Notes under the pieces: generated by a model
The model's database searches: none
What the model was told of the DNA's origin: nothing
The model's input: the letters and a program-made list of their open reading frames with translations, nothing else
Shown here: positions 1-9,233 of the stretch, piece after piece
Numbering within the stretch: position 1 is the stretch's first letter
How the letters are laid out: each line of letters opens with the position of its first letter
Source: Paenibacillus bovis
GTDB lineage: Bacteria; Bacillota; Bacilli; Paenibacillales; Paenibacillaceae
Reading direction: 5' to 3'
NCBI RefSeq assembly: GCF_001421015.2
Contig: NZ_CP013023.1
Coordinates: 608,501-672,500 of the forward strand
Length of the DNA: 64,000 nt
Made by a program: the position numbers and the translations under genes

Positions 1-819
1 TCCCTCCGCACCAAACATCGCTACATCGATCTGCTCTCCATTCCTGGTGTAGACCAGAGCATAGATGTCGTAATCCGTTCCCGTCTTCCAGGATACCGTA
101 GCTGTAATCTCGGGTGTCTTCTCAATAATGACTGACTTTTGTCCTTTATCGAGATTGACCTTGCCGGTTACTTTTACGAGATTGATCGATGAAGGCAGCT
201 GCTGGTTATTAGGTGCAGGAACAGATAAAGGCGTAGCCGACTGTTGGGAGGTAGGATTGGGCATAGTCTCGGTTACAGAAGACAGATCGGGTTCGTTCGC
301 TTCAACCTCAACCCCGTAGTTTTGGCATAATCCATCCAATCCGGAATTAAATCCACGCCAGATTGATTTTGCTTTGGTCTGTCCATTTCGTAAGTATAAC
401 TCCAGCACGATGATTCCATTTTCGCTCGTGAACGTGGATGGAGTTAACTGAATATTCGTATTGTCGGTATGGATCTCGGCTTGCAGATTCTTCACATTCG
501 CAAATCCCGTACTGTTATCCTCTGTCAGCGTTACAGCTATTTTGGTGATACCGGCAGGGACTTTGTCCATGTCAAAGTTAAGCTTATGAACTTTGGTATC
601 GCCTGTTGTCTCGGACGGAAGAAGCGTAGCTACACCGGTGGCACTGGTTGGTTGATTATAAAAGATGATCCCGCTATCTCCCTGCACTTTGTCGGCATCG
701 GTTAACAGAAAGGCTGTTAATGAAATATCGATGGATGCAGAAACTTCATGGCTAATTGTGATATGACCTTTGGAGGCATCTAAGGTTGCATTGGCTCCCA
801 TTTGCAGAAATTGATTCAC
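1..819 (-). CDS. TerD-family protein with two TerD-like modules, 3' end outside window
   Basis: The reading frame is open from a GTG at 817-819 to the window edge (273 codons, no stop). AGGAGT lies 8 nt before the GTG. The first module (about residues 1-160) resembles the TerA/TerD beta-sandwich. A Pro/Gln/Ser-rich linker follows, and a second module begins with VNLDKGQK, the typical TerD opening. TerD proteins bind calcium and occur in tellurite and general stress resistance clusters. The role here is inferred from the family only, because the rest of the cluster lies outside the window. The protein is partial, so its full architecture is unknown. Confidence 0.75.
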   Translation of the reverse strand, partial: MNQFLQMGANATLDASKGHITISHEVSASIDISLTAFLLTDADKVQGDSGIIFYNQPTSATGVATLLPSETTGDTKVHKLNFDMDKVPAGITKIAVTLTEDNSTGFANVKNLQAEIHTDNTNIQLTPSTFTSENGIIVLELYLRNGQTKAKSIWRGFNSGLDGLCQNYGVEVEANEPDLSSVTETMPNPTSQQSATPLSVPAPNNQQLPSSINLVKVTGKVNLDKGQKSVIIEKTPEITATVSWKTGTDYDIYALVYTRNGEQIDVAMFGAEG

Positions 820-1474
820 CTGTAACCACTCCTGTCTATTAATAGCTCGCATTCAAGCAGGCTTTTTAAATGCTAACATTCAAAATATGTACTGACTCCC
901 TTATATTAACACAGCAAGGAAATGCTCAGAATATATATAAATATACAAGCAGAAAGCTATTCTCGCAGCAATAGTTTTCTGAGTAATTTTCTTTGATTTT
1001 GCTTTGATAAACTGCTATTGTTCATGAAGTGGATAGGTAATCAGGCGTTCTTTTCTAAAGGCAGTGTCAAAATTTTATTGAAATCATCCTATTGTCTGCT
1101 ATACCATCTTCTTTATACCATTCAAGTCCTGTTAGACACGCCTCTAATTTCTTGGTGTTCGATGATTTCAATAAGAGTCGGGTGACTTAGATCCTGATAA
1201 ACAAAAATAGTTACCATTATGTACGACCTCCATATCTCTTTTAGTCTTGTATACTGACGATTACCTTGCCTTTCTACCATTACTGTAGATCGTTATCATG
1301 TCATTACACAAGACCAAAAATGTTGAGATACAGAAGTGATATCTGACGAAAATCACAAAAATATTTATTCCAAACAGCATTGCCTCAAGTAACGTTCCAA
1401 TCGAACCGTAATTCGAAGTATATGCTCATCTATCATGTTCATTCTATAGAGAACTTTATAAAAATTCGCTTTAC
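820..1474. other. Intergenic stretch with one possible broken small gene
   Basis: This is 655 bases of AT-rich sequence between the TerD-type and VanZ-type genes. The only coding-like signal is the short minus-strand frame at 1067-1217, listed separately. No RNA gene, terminator or repeat was recognised. Confidence 0.4.
1067..1217 (-). pseudogene. Possible frameshifted small protein (about 49 residues)
   Basis: An ATG at 1215-1217 is preceded by GGAGG with 9 nt spacing. The frame reads MVTIFVYQDLSHPTLIEIIEH and on to a TGA at 1122-1124 (31 codons). The frame one base further on is open past that stop and reads KLEACLTGLEWYKEDGIADN before ending at 1067-1069. Removing one base near 1157 would join them into a 49-residue protein. 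Neither half is recognised. The strong ribosome site and clean coding look argue for a real small gene that is broken or mis-sequenced, but chance cannot be excluded. Confidence 0.25.
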
Positions 1475-2749
1475 TCAAGAATTAGATATAGCCGGTATGA
1501 GCGTTTCCCACTGTTCTCCATTCACCGTTCCGCTGAAGCGATATGCCGGCTGGTAGTATCCTTTTGAATCATACGTATACGCCAGCTCATATTGCTTAAC
1601 TCGCAGCAGATCGCCTTTCTTCATATCGTTATACACCGAGAAATTCCCTTCAAGGACTTGCGCATAAGCTTGTGCCGGACTCATTACCTCCACTTTACGC
1701 ACATATTTATTCTGATTCATCATATAAAACAAATCACGAGGTACCTTCTGGCCAATAGCAGAAGGCATAATCATGACCATCCCGCTAGTAAAACCCTTTT
1801 CGCCCTTTGCAATACCATCCACCGGTTTTCGGATATCCCATCTCAGCGTATCTTCGTTCTGTAGGCTAAATATAGTATCCGCGGGTAGAATATCGTTGTC
1901 ACGCATCCAGTTTTCATAGACCTCTCTATGCTTCACTACTTCTTCTTTGGTGAGCTTAACCGTTTCTCCGCTCTCGCCATATAACTGCCATCCACCGTCC
2001 TGCAGATTATAATTGAACGTGTAGGAGATTCCGCTACGATCTGTAAATAACCAGATTCGGTTCATTCCATCTACTCGTTTTCCCTGCTTTTGCTGAAGAT
2101 CAAAAGACTGCTGAACCAGCTCAGCCATATGCTTACCATATTCCAGATTGTAAATGTGATCATTGACATACAGTGAAACCATCTCTGCTTTCTCCGGAAG
2201 CTTGGCATCAAGTTCAACCTTCACCCCCTCCATATCCTGTTTGATCGCCGGCCGGATCGATAGATTACCCAGCTCTTTTGCCTGATAGATAGCGAGTGCA
2301 CTGGTGAACAATAGAACAAAAGCCATTGGAATACATAGCGCCAGCCCTGCCGATTTGAAGTGCAGCTTGCGCTGCTGCACACTGTCCAGAATCGCCTGCA
2401 TGATCAAGTAGCCTGCTATACTGCCAAGCGTGTTGTGGAAAATATCGTCTAACTCAAAGATGCCTCTTCCGCTAATCATCTGGATCAGCTCGATCCCAAT
2501 CGTTACGATTAGAGAAATGATAAGTACAGGCGTAAAGCGCCGTATTCGCATGCCCAGCAGCGGCAGCAAAAAACCAAGCGGCATAAACATCATCATATTA
2601 AAAAGGATGAGTTGAAATTCGCTGAGCGACCATTGATTCCATGCACTCAGATAGCCGCTAAACAGTCGGAAGTTCACCCATCCCTCAAAGTTGGCTCCTC
2701 TACTGAATGTGGTTAACATCATGACCAACCCAAACCACATGATAAGCAA
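1475..2749 (-). CDS. VanZ-like family membrane protein
   Basis: The first conventional start codon is the TTG at 2749. The N-terminal half has four to five hydrophobic segments and VanZ-type motifs (FNMMMFMPLGFLLP, then IELIQM, then ELDDIFHNTLG). The C-terminal half, from about residue 170, is a soluble domain of unknown role. VanZ is linked to low-level teicoplanin resistance, but most family members are uncharacterised. In-frame coding-like sequence continues upstream to 2908 and adds a further membrane segment (LPFLPKVLVIALLFLGV). Its only Shine-Dalgarno-placed start would be an ATA at 2906-2908, giving 477 residues. The true start is therefore doubtful, but family membership is clear. Confidence 0.8.
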   Translation of the reverse strand: MLIMWFGLVMMLTTFSRGANFEGWVNFRLFSGYLSAWNQWSLSEFQLILFNMMMFMPLGFLLPLLGMRIRRFTPVLIISLIVTIGIELIQMISGRGIFELDDIFHNTLGSIAGYLIMQAILDSVQQRKLHFKSAGLALCIPMAFVLLFTSALAIYQAKELGNLSIRPAIKQDMEGVKVELDAKLPEKAEMVSLYVNDHIYNLEYGKHMAELVQQSFDLQQKQGKRVDGMNRIWLFTDRSGISYTFNYNLQDGGWQLYGESGETVKLTKEEVVKHREVYENWMRDNDILPADTIFSLQNEDTLRWDIRKPVDGIAKGEKGFTSGMVMIMPSAIGQKVPRDLFYMMNQNKYVRKVEVMSPAQAYAQVLEGNFSVYNDMKKGDLLRVKQYELAYTYDSKGYYQPAYRFSGTVNGEQWETLIPAISNS

Positions 2750-3154
2750 GCAACTTGCTGCAAACTGTGTGGCCGAGAACTTTCTTTTTCCGCCTCTTTT
2801 GCGGTATAAAACGTATAAAAAGGAGATAACGCCTAAAAATAATAATGCGATAACTAATACCTTGGGTAGAAACGGTAATAGCGTGCTGAGTATTCCTTGA
2901 ATATCTATGTTTGGACTCCCTTCATTTGCGTGGCATGAAATGATAATGAGTTTTGCTATACGTTAGACGCTGCATACTCGTATTAGGTAACAGCCTATTT
3001 GAAAATGACTGGAGGCTTCCCTATTACCGTGATAGATCTATCGGCAAATAACTATGTTAAACTACTACAAAAGAACCGGCTATCCATGAGAACGAATACT
3101 TTACCAACAGGGATAGGCACATCTAACACAAAGCACCATTAGAAAGGAGCCGTT

Positions 3155-4168
3155 ATGCATCGTTTCCAGCAGTCAATGATGAAATCCTTATTCGTACCTA
3201 TAATTCCAGGTGCAATCATCGTCATTCTTCTATTTTTTCTTGAATATTTTCAATTTGAATTGGTCGAAAAGTTTCTGTTGTTTGCGGCTTTTGTTATTGT
3301 ACCTCTGGTCATTTTACTGTTGAAGTACGATGAGAAGAGTACCCATCTACAGACGATCTATACTGCTATAAAGTGGTTTCAATTTCCCGCAGCGCTGCTT
3401 GCTCTATCCTCTGTGATGAGCAGTAATGATTGGGGATTGGAAGGTACAGCTATACCGGGTATCCTATCTCTTGGTTGGCTATTGCTCACCTTGCTGCTTT
3501 GCCTGTATGGGATAGCCAATATATCGATACATAAGGGGAAAATAGCGGAAATTGCGATTGGTGCAGGACTGGTTTACTTTTTTATCGGGGGTATTTGGTT
3601 CACGTTGTATCAGTATCAATGGACGCTCTTCCAGGCGAATCCGGCTACGCATGCATTAAGTTCGGTTCACTTTCATTTTTCCTCTGCAATCGTTCCGATT
3701 TTTATTGGTATGCTGGGACGGATCATGACGAAGAAAAGCTGGTATCCATGGGTCGTTGCTATCGATATTATCGGGCCTGTTCTGATCGCGATCGGTATGA
3801 TCTTCTCCAAGCCCATTGAGTACATTGGTGTTACGTTGTTTGCTTGTAATATTGCGATCTACACTACGTATCTCCTTACGTACTTGAAGCGAAATCCATT
3901 ATATAGAAAGGCAGCCGTCTTTTTAGTTGTTTCATGCCTGGCTTTCTACACCATTGTGGTCGTCTCCATGTTCTATCCATTGCTAAAAAGGAAGTTTGAC
4001 TTAACGATCCTTGATTTCATCCCTATTTACGGAGCGCTGCATGCATTTGGGTTTGTTTTATGTGGATTGATCGGGTGGATCTACCTGTTAGATTCTCTTA
4101 AGCGAAAAAATCATTACCATATTCTTGATGAGCGGAATGATAATCTGACGATAGGACGGTTCATATGA
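3155..4168 (+). CDS. YndJ-like multi-pass membrane protein
   Basis: This 337-residue protein has about nine to ten hydrophobic segments and a short charged tail. A VHFHFSSAIVPIFIGMLGR stretch at about residues 170-188 matches the conserved His-containing segment of YndJ-family membrane proteins; I recognise this by memory of the family, not by alignment. AAAGGAG precedes the ATG. The last four bases (ATGA) overlap the start of the next gene, so the two are very likely co-translated. No substrate can be assigned. It could instead be a divergent member of another polytopic family. Confidence 0.65.
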   Translation: MHRFQQSMMKSLFVPIIPGAIIVILLFFLEYFQFELVEKFLLFAAFVIVPLVILLLKYDEKSTHLQTIYTAIKWFQFPAALLALSSVMSSNDWGLEGTAIPGILSLGWLLLTLLLCLYGIANISIHKGKIAEIAIGAGLVYFFIGGIWFTLYQYQWTLFQANPATHALSSVHFHFSSAIVPIFIGMLGRIMTKKSWYPWVVAIDIIGPVLIAIGMIFSKPIEYIGVTLFACNIAIYTTYLLTYLKRNPLYRKAAVFLVVSCLAFYTIVVVSMFYPLLKRKFDLTILDFIPIYGALHAFGFVLCGLIGWIYLLDSLKRKNHYHILDERNDNLTIGRFI

Positions 4169-4827
4169 GAGGATTCATCACTGCATTAACAGATCCAAAG
4201 CGATTAATCATTATGCTGGTCGGCAACATTTTTTTGGGTATGGGAATTAGTATTTTCAAATTGTCTGGTTTGGGGAACGACCCTTTCAGCGGTATGGTGA
4301 TGGCACTTGCGGATACGAGCGGGATCGCGTATGCTCTCTTTCTGATCTTGTTGAACCTGTCCTTGTTTATGGTACAGCTTATCGCGGGACGCCGATTTAT
4401 CGGAATCGGGACTATCGTAAATGCCGTATTTCTAGGTTACTTCGTTACCTTCTTTTATGATATTGGGTTAAATGTACTGGGCGAACCCCAACTGCTGTGG
4501 CAGCGCGTGATTACGGTCGCGATCGGCGTCGTCGTATGTAGCTTCGGCGTGTCTCTGTATCAGACTTCCAATGTCGGTATCGCCCCTTACGACTGTCTCT
4601 CCTTGCTGATGAGGGATCGCTTTCCGCAAGTCAGCTATTTCTGGCACCGAATGTTTACGGACGCGTTCTGTGCGTTGATTTGCTTTATTTTCGGAGGCAT
4701 TATTGGACTGGGGACGCTGGTGTCCATGTTCGGACTAGGACCGATCATTCATTTCTTTAATGTGCATGTTGCGGAAAAGCTCTTGGGGGAAAGACGGTTG
4801 GAGGAAAAGGCGGAGTTGGAGATTTAA
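4165..4827 (+). CDS. YczE/YitT-type membrane protein
   Basis: This 220-residue protein has five to six membrane segments and begins MRGFITALTDPKR. The GMGISIFKLSGLGNDPFSG motif near the N-terminus and the later VGIAPYDCLS are typical of the YczE/YyaS family of integral membrane proteins. In Bacillus subtilis YczE is implicated in post-transcriptional control of Sfp-dependent bacillomycin production; that role is not shown here. The start codon overlaps the stop of the YndJ-like gene by four bases, which indicates a two-gene operon. An 8-bp inverted repeat follows at 4837-4855 without a T tract. Confidence 0.75.
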   Translation: MRGFITALTDPKRLIIMLVGNIFLGMGISIFKLSGLGNDPFSGMVMALADTSGIAYALFLILLNLSLFMVQLIAGRRFIGIGTIVNAVFLGYFVTFFYDIGLNVLGEPQLLWQRVITVAIGVVVCSFGVSLYQTSNVGIAPYDCLSLLMRDRFPQVSYFWHRMFTDAFCALICFIFGGIIGLGTLVSMFGLGPIIHFFNVHVAEKLLGERRLEEKAELEI

Positions 4828-4982
4828 CGATTCGCCTTTTCGCATACTGCGAAAAAGCAAAAAGGAAATCCCGGGCATCGCGGATCTTAGCACCGGGATT
4901 ATATTCAGCAGCAGCTGCATCAGCGTTTGCTGCAGAGTGTTGGACCATTCTATTGAATGGATTATAATTGCAGACGATTCGT

Positions 4983-5384
4983 CTACCGATCTCTGAACCG
5001 TTCGATCGCGGCCTCGCTCATCGGTTCGAACAGATTAACCAAATTGCCGTCGGGGTCACGGAACAGCATCGAACGATTCCCCCACGGCATCAGGGTCGGC
5101 TCTTGTACCCATTGATCGACCCACAGCTTCAGACGCTCATGCTCCGCTTCGAGGTTCTTTACGCGAAGCTCGATGATCATTGTGCGATTCGATGCGGCTA
5201 CCACGGAATCGACCCCGAATAGCTGCGCAGTCTGAGAGTGGCCGATAGCAAGCGTGCCCGACCCCATGACGATTTCAGCAAATACAGGCGCCGGCCGCTC
5301 TGCCACGATCCCCGTAACCTTTTCGTAAAACTCGACCAGACGATCTACATCGTCCGTGATGATGCGTACTGACGCGAAATTCAT
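4983..5384 (-). CDS. VOC (glyoxalase/bleomycin-resistance fold) protein
   Basis: This 133-residue protein has a single vicinal-oxygen-chelate domain: an N-terminal beta strand (FASVRIITDDVDRLVEFYEKV), a central Glu in FAEIVMGSG, and the characteristic C-terminal FRDPDGNLVNLFEP. VOC proteins bind a metal and act as lyases, dioxygenases or antibiotic-binding proteins, and the sequence does not separate these. A purine-rich AAAGGATG motif precedes the ATG. It stands alone on the minus strand, convergent with the YczE-like gene. Confidence 0.8.
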   Translation of the reverse strand: MNFASVRIITDDVDRLVEFYEKVTGIVAERPAPVFAEIVMGSGTLAIGHSQTAQLFGVDSVVAASNRTMIIELRVKNLEAEHERLKLWVDQWVQEPTLMPWGNRSMLFRDPDGNLVNLFEPMSEAAIERFRDR

Positions 5385-5663
5385 AAATAATCATCCTTTC
5401 TGCGATTCGACGATAAATTCGGCTGTTTAGCGTCACCGCTTTATAACCTGTTTGTATCGATGGGTTATCCGTTCGCAGGTTTAATCATAACGAATCGCTA
5501 CTGACAGCGTGATGTCAGTAGTCTTTTGAAGTTTTTATGATTTTTGCGCAAAAGATTCCCTCGTTCCGGCAATCCTTCATTCGGACATCCGGCCTGTCTT
5601 GAAGTTCGAGCCCGGTGTCTAGTACGTCAACCGCTTAAACCTGAATTCGGCTTTATTATAGCA
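5385..5663. other. Intergenic region upstream of VOC gene
   Basis: This region must contain the promoter of the minus-strand VOC gene and trailing DNA of the aldehyde dehydrogenase operon. No convincing promoter, RNA or coding frame was found in it. The terminator hairpin begins at 5664. Confidence 0.35.
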
Positions 5664-5709
5664 AAAAGCCCTATCCGCCGATCCTTGAGATTCGGTAGAT
5701 AGGGCTTTT
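5664..5709 (-). terminator. Terminator after the aldehyde dehydrogenase gene
   Basis: Perfect 12-bp arms AAAAGCCCTATC (5664-5675) and GATAGGGCTTTT (5698-5709) flank a partly self-complementary interior. On the minus strand the stem ends in a short T run, as expected for an intrinsic terminator 55 nt beyond the stop codon. The symmetric A/T ends mean it could work in both directions. Confidence 0.85.
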
Positions 5710-5763
5710 AATTAGAGTCTAAACCCGCAGCAAACTGCAGGATTCTGGAACAACATCTACTCT

Positions 5764-7263
5764 TTATTCGGGAATATAAGGAAGATCCAGCATCTTCGGC
5801 ACATTGATCACATGCTGCTCCGTATATGTGCGGATGCCTTCTGTACCATATTCGCGGCCAATTCCGGATTGCTTCACACCGCCGAACGGGAACTGAACGT
5901 CCAGCCCCTGTACGGCAGCGGTATTAATCATAGTCGTTCCGGCTTCGAGCTGACGCGCCAGGAGAATCGCATCTTCTTCCTTCCCCCATACCGAACTCGT
6001 CAATCCGTAGATACTTTCATTGTGGAGCTGAATGACCTGCTCTTCATCATCAAAAGGCAGAATCGGAACGGTAGGACCGAACTGTTCTTCCACCACGATC
6101 GGATCATGCACGTCACAATCCAGAACGAGCGTAGGCTGCAGGTAGTATCCTTGGTCGAACAGCTTCTGATCCAAAATTGTGCCGAGTGGAATGACCTTCG
6201 CGCCGCGCTGCTTCGCATCTTCAACCAGACTCAGCACGTAATCCCGCTGCTTCACGTTGTTGACCGGGCCTACTGTCGTATCCGGATCAAACGGATCGCC
6301 GATACGAATCCAGCGATTGGCTGCCTCGATATATTTCTCCACAAACTGATCATAGATCGAACGGTGTACATACACGCGCTTGGCGATCATACAGATCTGA
6401 CCCGTCGTAAGGAAGTTGGAAACGACGATCCGGCGCATGGCGCGCTCGTCATTTACGTCAAAGCTCTCCAGAAAAATAGCTGCATCGTTACCGCCAAGCT
6501 CAAGCGTCATATCTTTAATCGTGTCGGAAGCCGCTTTGATAATATGCTTGGCCGTCTCGGTTCCGCCGGTAAAAGCGATTTTTGCCACATGCGGATTCGT
6601 AGTCAGTTCAACGCCTACATCCGCAGCTCCATGAACGACATTAATGACGCCCGCTGGGAATTCGCTTGCGATAATCTCTGCCACTTTCGCTGCCGCCAGC
6701 GGCGCATACGGACTTGGCTTCAGCACAATCGTGTTGCCCGCCAGCAAGGCAGGAGCAATCTTGATCGTAGACAACGCAATCGGATAGTTCCATGGACTAA
6801 TCGCAGCCACCACACCAATCGGGTCATACGACAGAATCGTCTTGCCGTGATCATGCTCCTGAATTTCTTCCTTGAGAGCCGCTGCTGCTTCATTACAAGC
6901 AAACTCCATCCACATCAACGCAACATAAATTTCGCCGTGCGCATCATACAATGGCTTGCCATGCTCTCTGGACAGCAAATGTACGATTTCGTTCTCGGCT
7001 GCTCTAATCTTCTCGATCGCTCTGCGCATGCTCGCAACGCGCTGCTCGATATCGGTTTTCTTCCATGTTTTAAAAGCAGCGGCTGCAGCTTCGATCGCTT
7101 CGACAGCTTGTTCTTTCGTCGTGACAGGGAAATAGCCAACGATCTCGGTCGGGTTCGCCGGATTCTCTTTGGTCGATTGGGAAAGGGACTTTACATTCTG
7201 GCCATTGATCAACGCTTCAACAGTAACGATGTTCACAGCTTCTTGGTCTGCTTGAATTGTCAT
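5764..7263 (-). CDS. NAD(P)-dependent aldehyde dehydrogenase
   Basis: This 499-residue protein is of standard length for the ALDH superfamily and oxidises an aldehyde to its acid with NAD(P). Visible motifs are PWNYP (Asn159), LKPS (Lys182, cofactor), FTGGTETAK (Rossmann loop), LELGG (Glu255, general base), TGQICM (Cys291, catalytic) and FGGVKQSGIGREYG near the end. The closest feel is to succinate-semialdehyde/betaine-aldehyde type enzymes, but the substrate cannot be fixed. It begins 33 nt after the MetE-like gene on the same strand and is followed by a strong terminator, so the two form an operon. Confidence 0.92.
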   Translation of the reverse strand: MTIQADQEAVNIVTVEALINGQNVKSLSQSTKENPANPTEIVGYFPVTTKEQAVEAIEAAAAAFKTWKKTDIEQRVASMRRAIEKIRAAENEIVHLLSREHGKPLYDAHGEIYVALMWMEFACNEAAAALKEEIQEHDHGKTILSYDPIGVVAAISPWNYPIALSTIKIAPALLAGNTIVLKPSPYAPLAAAKVAEIIASEFPAGVINVVHGAADVGVELTTNPHVAKIAFTGGTETAKHIIKAASDTIKDMTLELGGNDAAIFLESFDVNDERAMRRIVVSNFLTTGQICMIAKRVYVHRSIYDQFVEKYIEAANRWIRIGDPFDPDTTVGPVNNVKQRDYVLSLVEDAKQRGAKVIPLGTILDQKLFDQGYYLQPTLVLDCDVHDPIVVEEQFGPTVPILPFDDEEQVIQLHNESIYGLTSSVWGKEEDAILLARQLEAGTTMINTAAVQGLDVQFPFGGVKQSGIGREYGTEGIRTYTEQHVINVPKMLDLPYIPE

Positions 7264-7296
7264 TGTATAACCCCTTTTTTTATCTGAATAAATGGA

Positions 7297-8382
7297 TTAC
7301 GCCCATACCTCGTCTGCAATTTCCTTCACGTAACGAAGCTTACGCCACTGCTCGTCTTCGGTTAAAATATTGCCCTCTTCTGTAGACGAAAATCCGCATT
7401 GCGGGCTCAAACAAAGCTGCTCCAGAGGCACATACGTAGCCGCTTCAGCAATCCGGGCTTTGATGTATTCTTTATCTTCTAACTCGCCAGTTTTGGAGGT
7501 GAGCAGACCGAGCACGATTTTCAGATCTTTGCGATTCACATGTTTTAAGGAATCAAAACTGCCTGAGCGCTCATCGTCAAACTCCAAAAACAATCCATCT
7601 ACGTCCAAGCCGCCGAAGATCACCTCAGAAGCGTAATCATAGCCACCCGTCGAGAAATAATTCGATTTGTAGTTACCGCGGCAGATGTGCATCGTCACTA
7701 CCAAATCCGCCGGTTTATGAGCCAACGATTCGTTAATCATACGCTGCATCGTTTTCAACTCTTCCGCAGGATCCAACCCTTTGGCACGTAGCTTATCGTG
7801 ACCCGCTTCCGAGAAGAGGTCTGCCCAGGCGGTATCATCCAGCTGCAGATAGCGACACCCTGCGTCATAGAAAGCCTGAATCGCTTTTTGATACGCCGCG
7901 ATCGTGTCCTGCAGGAATGCCTCGCGATCCGTATAGACATTTGCACCATTCTCCAAGCGATACAGCAGCATATTCGGACTCGGAATTGTCTGCTTTGCCA
8001 CAGCGTCACCTGCATGCTGCTTAACGAACTTGAAGTCCTCCAGGAAAGGGTGAGTCGAGAAATCCACTTTGCCTATAACGCGAATTCCGCCTTTACGCGT
8101 TTGCATATTGTGGAATTGTGGTCCGTCGATTTGCTCATACAGTTCTACGCCGTCCAGACCGCCGAGGAAATCAAAATGCCACCAGCTTCTGCGCAGCTCG
8201 CCATCCGTAACAGCTAGCACGCCATTTTCTTTTTGCTTTTCAATAATGCGGATAATCTCTTGGTCTTCTACAGCTCGTAATTGTTCATGGGTGATGCTGC
8301 CTGCTTTATATTGTTCGCGTGCCTGACTCAAGTTGCCAGGACGTAAAAAACTACCTACATGGTCATGTCGAAAGGGTATCAT
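7297..8382 (-). CDS. MetE C-terminal-domain-like methyltransferase (YxjG/YxjH type)
   Basis: This 361-residue protein starts at MIPFRHDHVGSFLRP. I chose that ATG because AGAAGGAG lies 7 nt before it; an in-frame upstream start at 8448 has no such site. It matches the stand-alone catalytic domain of cobalamin-independent methionine synthase. Zinc ligands are visible as His and Cys in TMHICRGNY, Glu in LFLEFDDERSG, and Cys in LSPQCGFSS. The family transfers a methyl group from methyl-folate or another donor to a thiol; B. subtilis YxjG and YxjH are related. No S-box or T-box leader is visible in the 98-nt gap upstream, although methionine genes are often controlled that way. It shares an operon with the aldehyde dehydrogenase. 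Confidence 0.88.
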   Translation of the reverse strand: MIPFRHDHVGSFLRPGNLSQAREQYKAGSITHEQLRAVEDQEIIRIIEKQKENGVLAVTDGELRRSWWHFDFLGGLDGVELYEQIDGPQFHNMQTRKGGIRVIGKVDFSTHPFLEDFKFVKQHAGDAVAKQTIPSPNMLLYRLENGANVYTDREAFLQDTIAAYQKAIQAFYDAGCRYLQLDDTAWADLFSEAGHDKLRAKGLDPAEELKTMQRMINESLAHKPADLVVTMHICRGNYKSNYFSTGGYDYASEVIFGGLDVDGLFLEFDDERSGSFDSLKHVNRKDLKIVLGLLTSKTGELEDKEYIKARIAEAATYVPLEQLCLSPQCGFSSTEEGNILTEDEQWRKLRYVKEIADEVWA

Positions 8383-8480
8383 ATCACTTGCTCCTTCTGC
8401 CTTTTTTGTTCTCATGAGTATAACATGAGGGAAGAGGAGTTCTGTCATATGAAAAAAGCATGTCTGGTCATATGTTGAGG

Positions 8481-9104
8481 CTATAGCTGACGTAACCTCA
8501 TTCTGAAAATTACGGCTTCTATAACGAGCAGATTAGGAATCCAACACAGCCAAGCGACAACCCGAAACGCCGCCTCGAAATCGCCAAGCAGAATAGCCAA
8601 CGGCGCTAAAAAGATTCGAAGCGTGACCGCTGAAAAAGTAAGCGCGTAACTGCGAAGCATCCATTCTTTATGAGCCTGGATGTCTTTGGACATAATTTTT
8701 CTTGTTGCCGTAAGCGTAGTCCCTACCCACAATACATCGAGCGACATGAATCCAAGACTGGAAACCCAACCGCCTGTCGCAAAAAGGGATAAATACACAT
8801 TCACGACCCCACTCAGTACAATCGAAAAAACATATCCATACCCGAATAGACGATGCCAGCGTCTTCTGGCAGGTGTTGGCTTTATAAATAGTTGAAAGGG
8901 TCCTATAACCAAAGCAAATATCGCGGTGAAAATATGGACGTACAGCACATAGACCCAGGGTTTGAGTTCAAAATCTGGCTTTGGCAATTTGAAAGAAACC
9001 AGTCCAGCATCACTAGCTTTCAGAATGCCATACTGAACCATTGCGTATCCGGCAATCGCAAATGCGAGAATGAACACGATTACTCGAACCATTTTACTTG
9101 TCAT
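8481..9104 (-). CDS. DUF2306 family membrane protein
   Basis: This 207-residue protein has about six membrane segments. DUF2306 hallmarks include YVHIFTAIFALVIGPFQL followed by an RRRWHRLFGYGY loop, and AHKEWMLRSYALTFSAVTLR. The several conserved His residues beside membrane segments hint at heme or redox function in this family, but none is proven. AAAAGGGG precedes the ATG at some distance. It is a single gene with its own upstream region. Confidence 0.85.
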   Translation of the reverse strand: MTSKMVRVIVFILAFAIAGYAMVQYGILKASDAGLVSFKLPKPDFELKPWVYVLYVHIFTAIFALVIGPFQLFIKPTPARRRWHRLFGYGYVFSIVLSGVVNVYLSLFATGGWVSSLGFMSLDVLWVGTTLTATRKIMSKDIQAHKEWMLRSYALTFSAVTLRIFLAPLAILLGDFEAAFRVVAWLCWIPNLLVIEAVIFRMRLRQL

Positions 9105-9233
9105 ATTCTCAAAAACCCCTTTTCCTATCGGTAGGATATTTACTCTAAGTATAGGGGATTGAATACTGTAATCTTTGCCTTTTCTATTAGATTTTTTGCC
9201 TGATTCAACAAATTCTGTCGTTTAATAAAAAAA

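Noticed and set aside
4837..4855. Terminator after the YczE-like gene
   Set aside because: An 8-bp inverted repeat TTTTCGCA/TGCGAAAA is present, but the loop is only 3 nt, the stem is half A-T and no T run follows.
5812..7287. 491-codon open frame on the plus strand
   Set aside because: It lies opposite the aldehyde dehydrogenase, whose motifs are complete; the plus-strand product has no recognisable domain and is a shadow.
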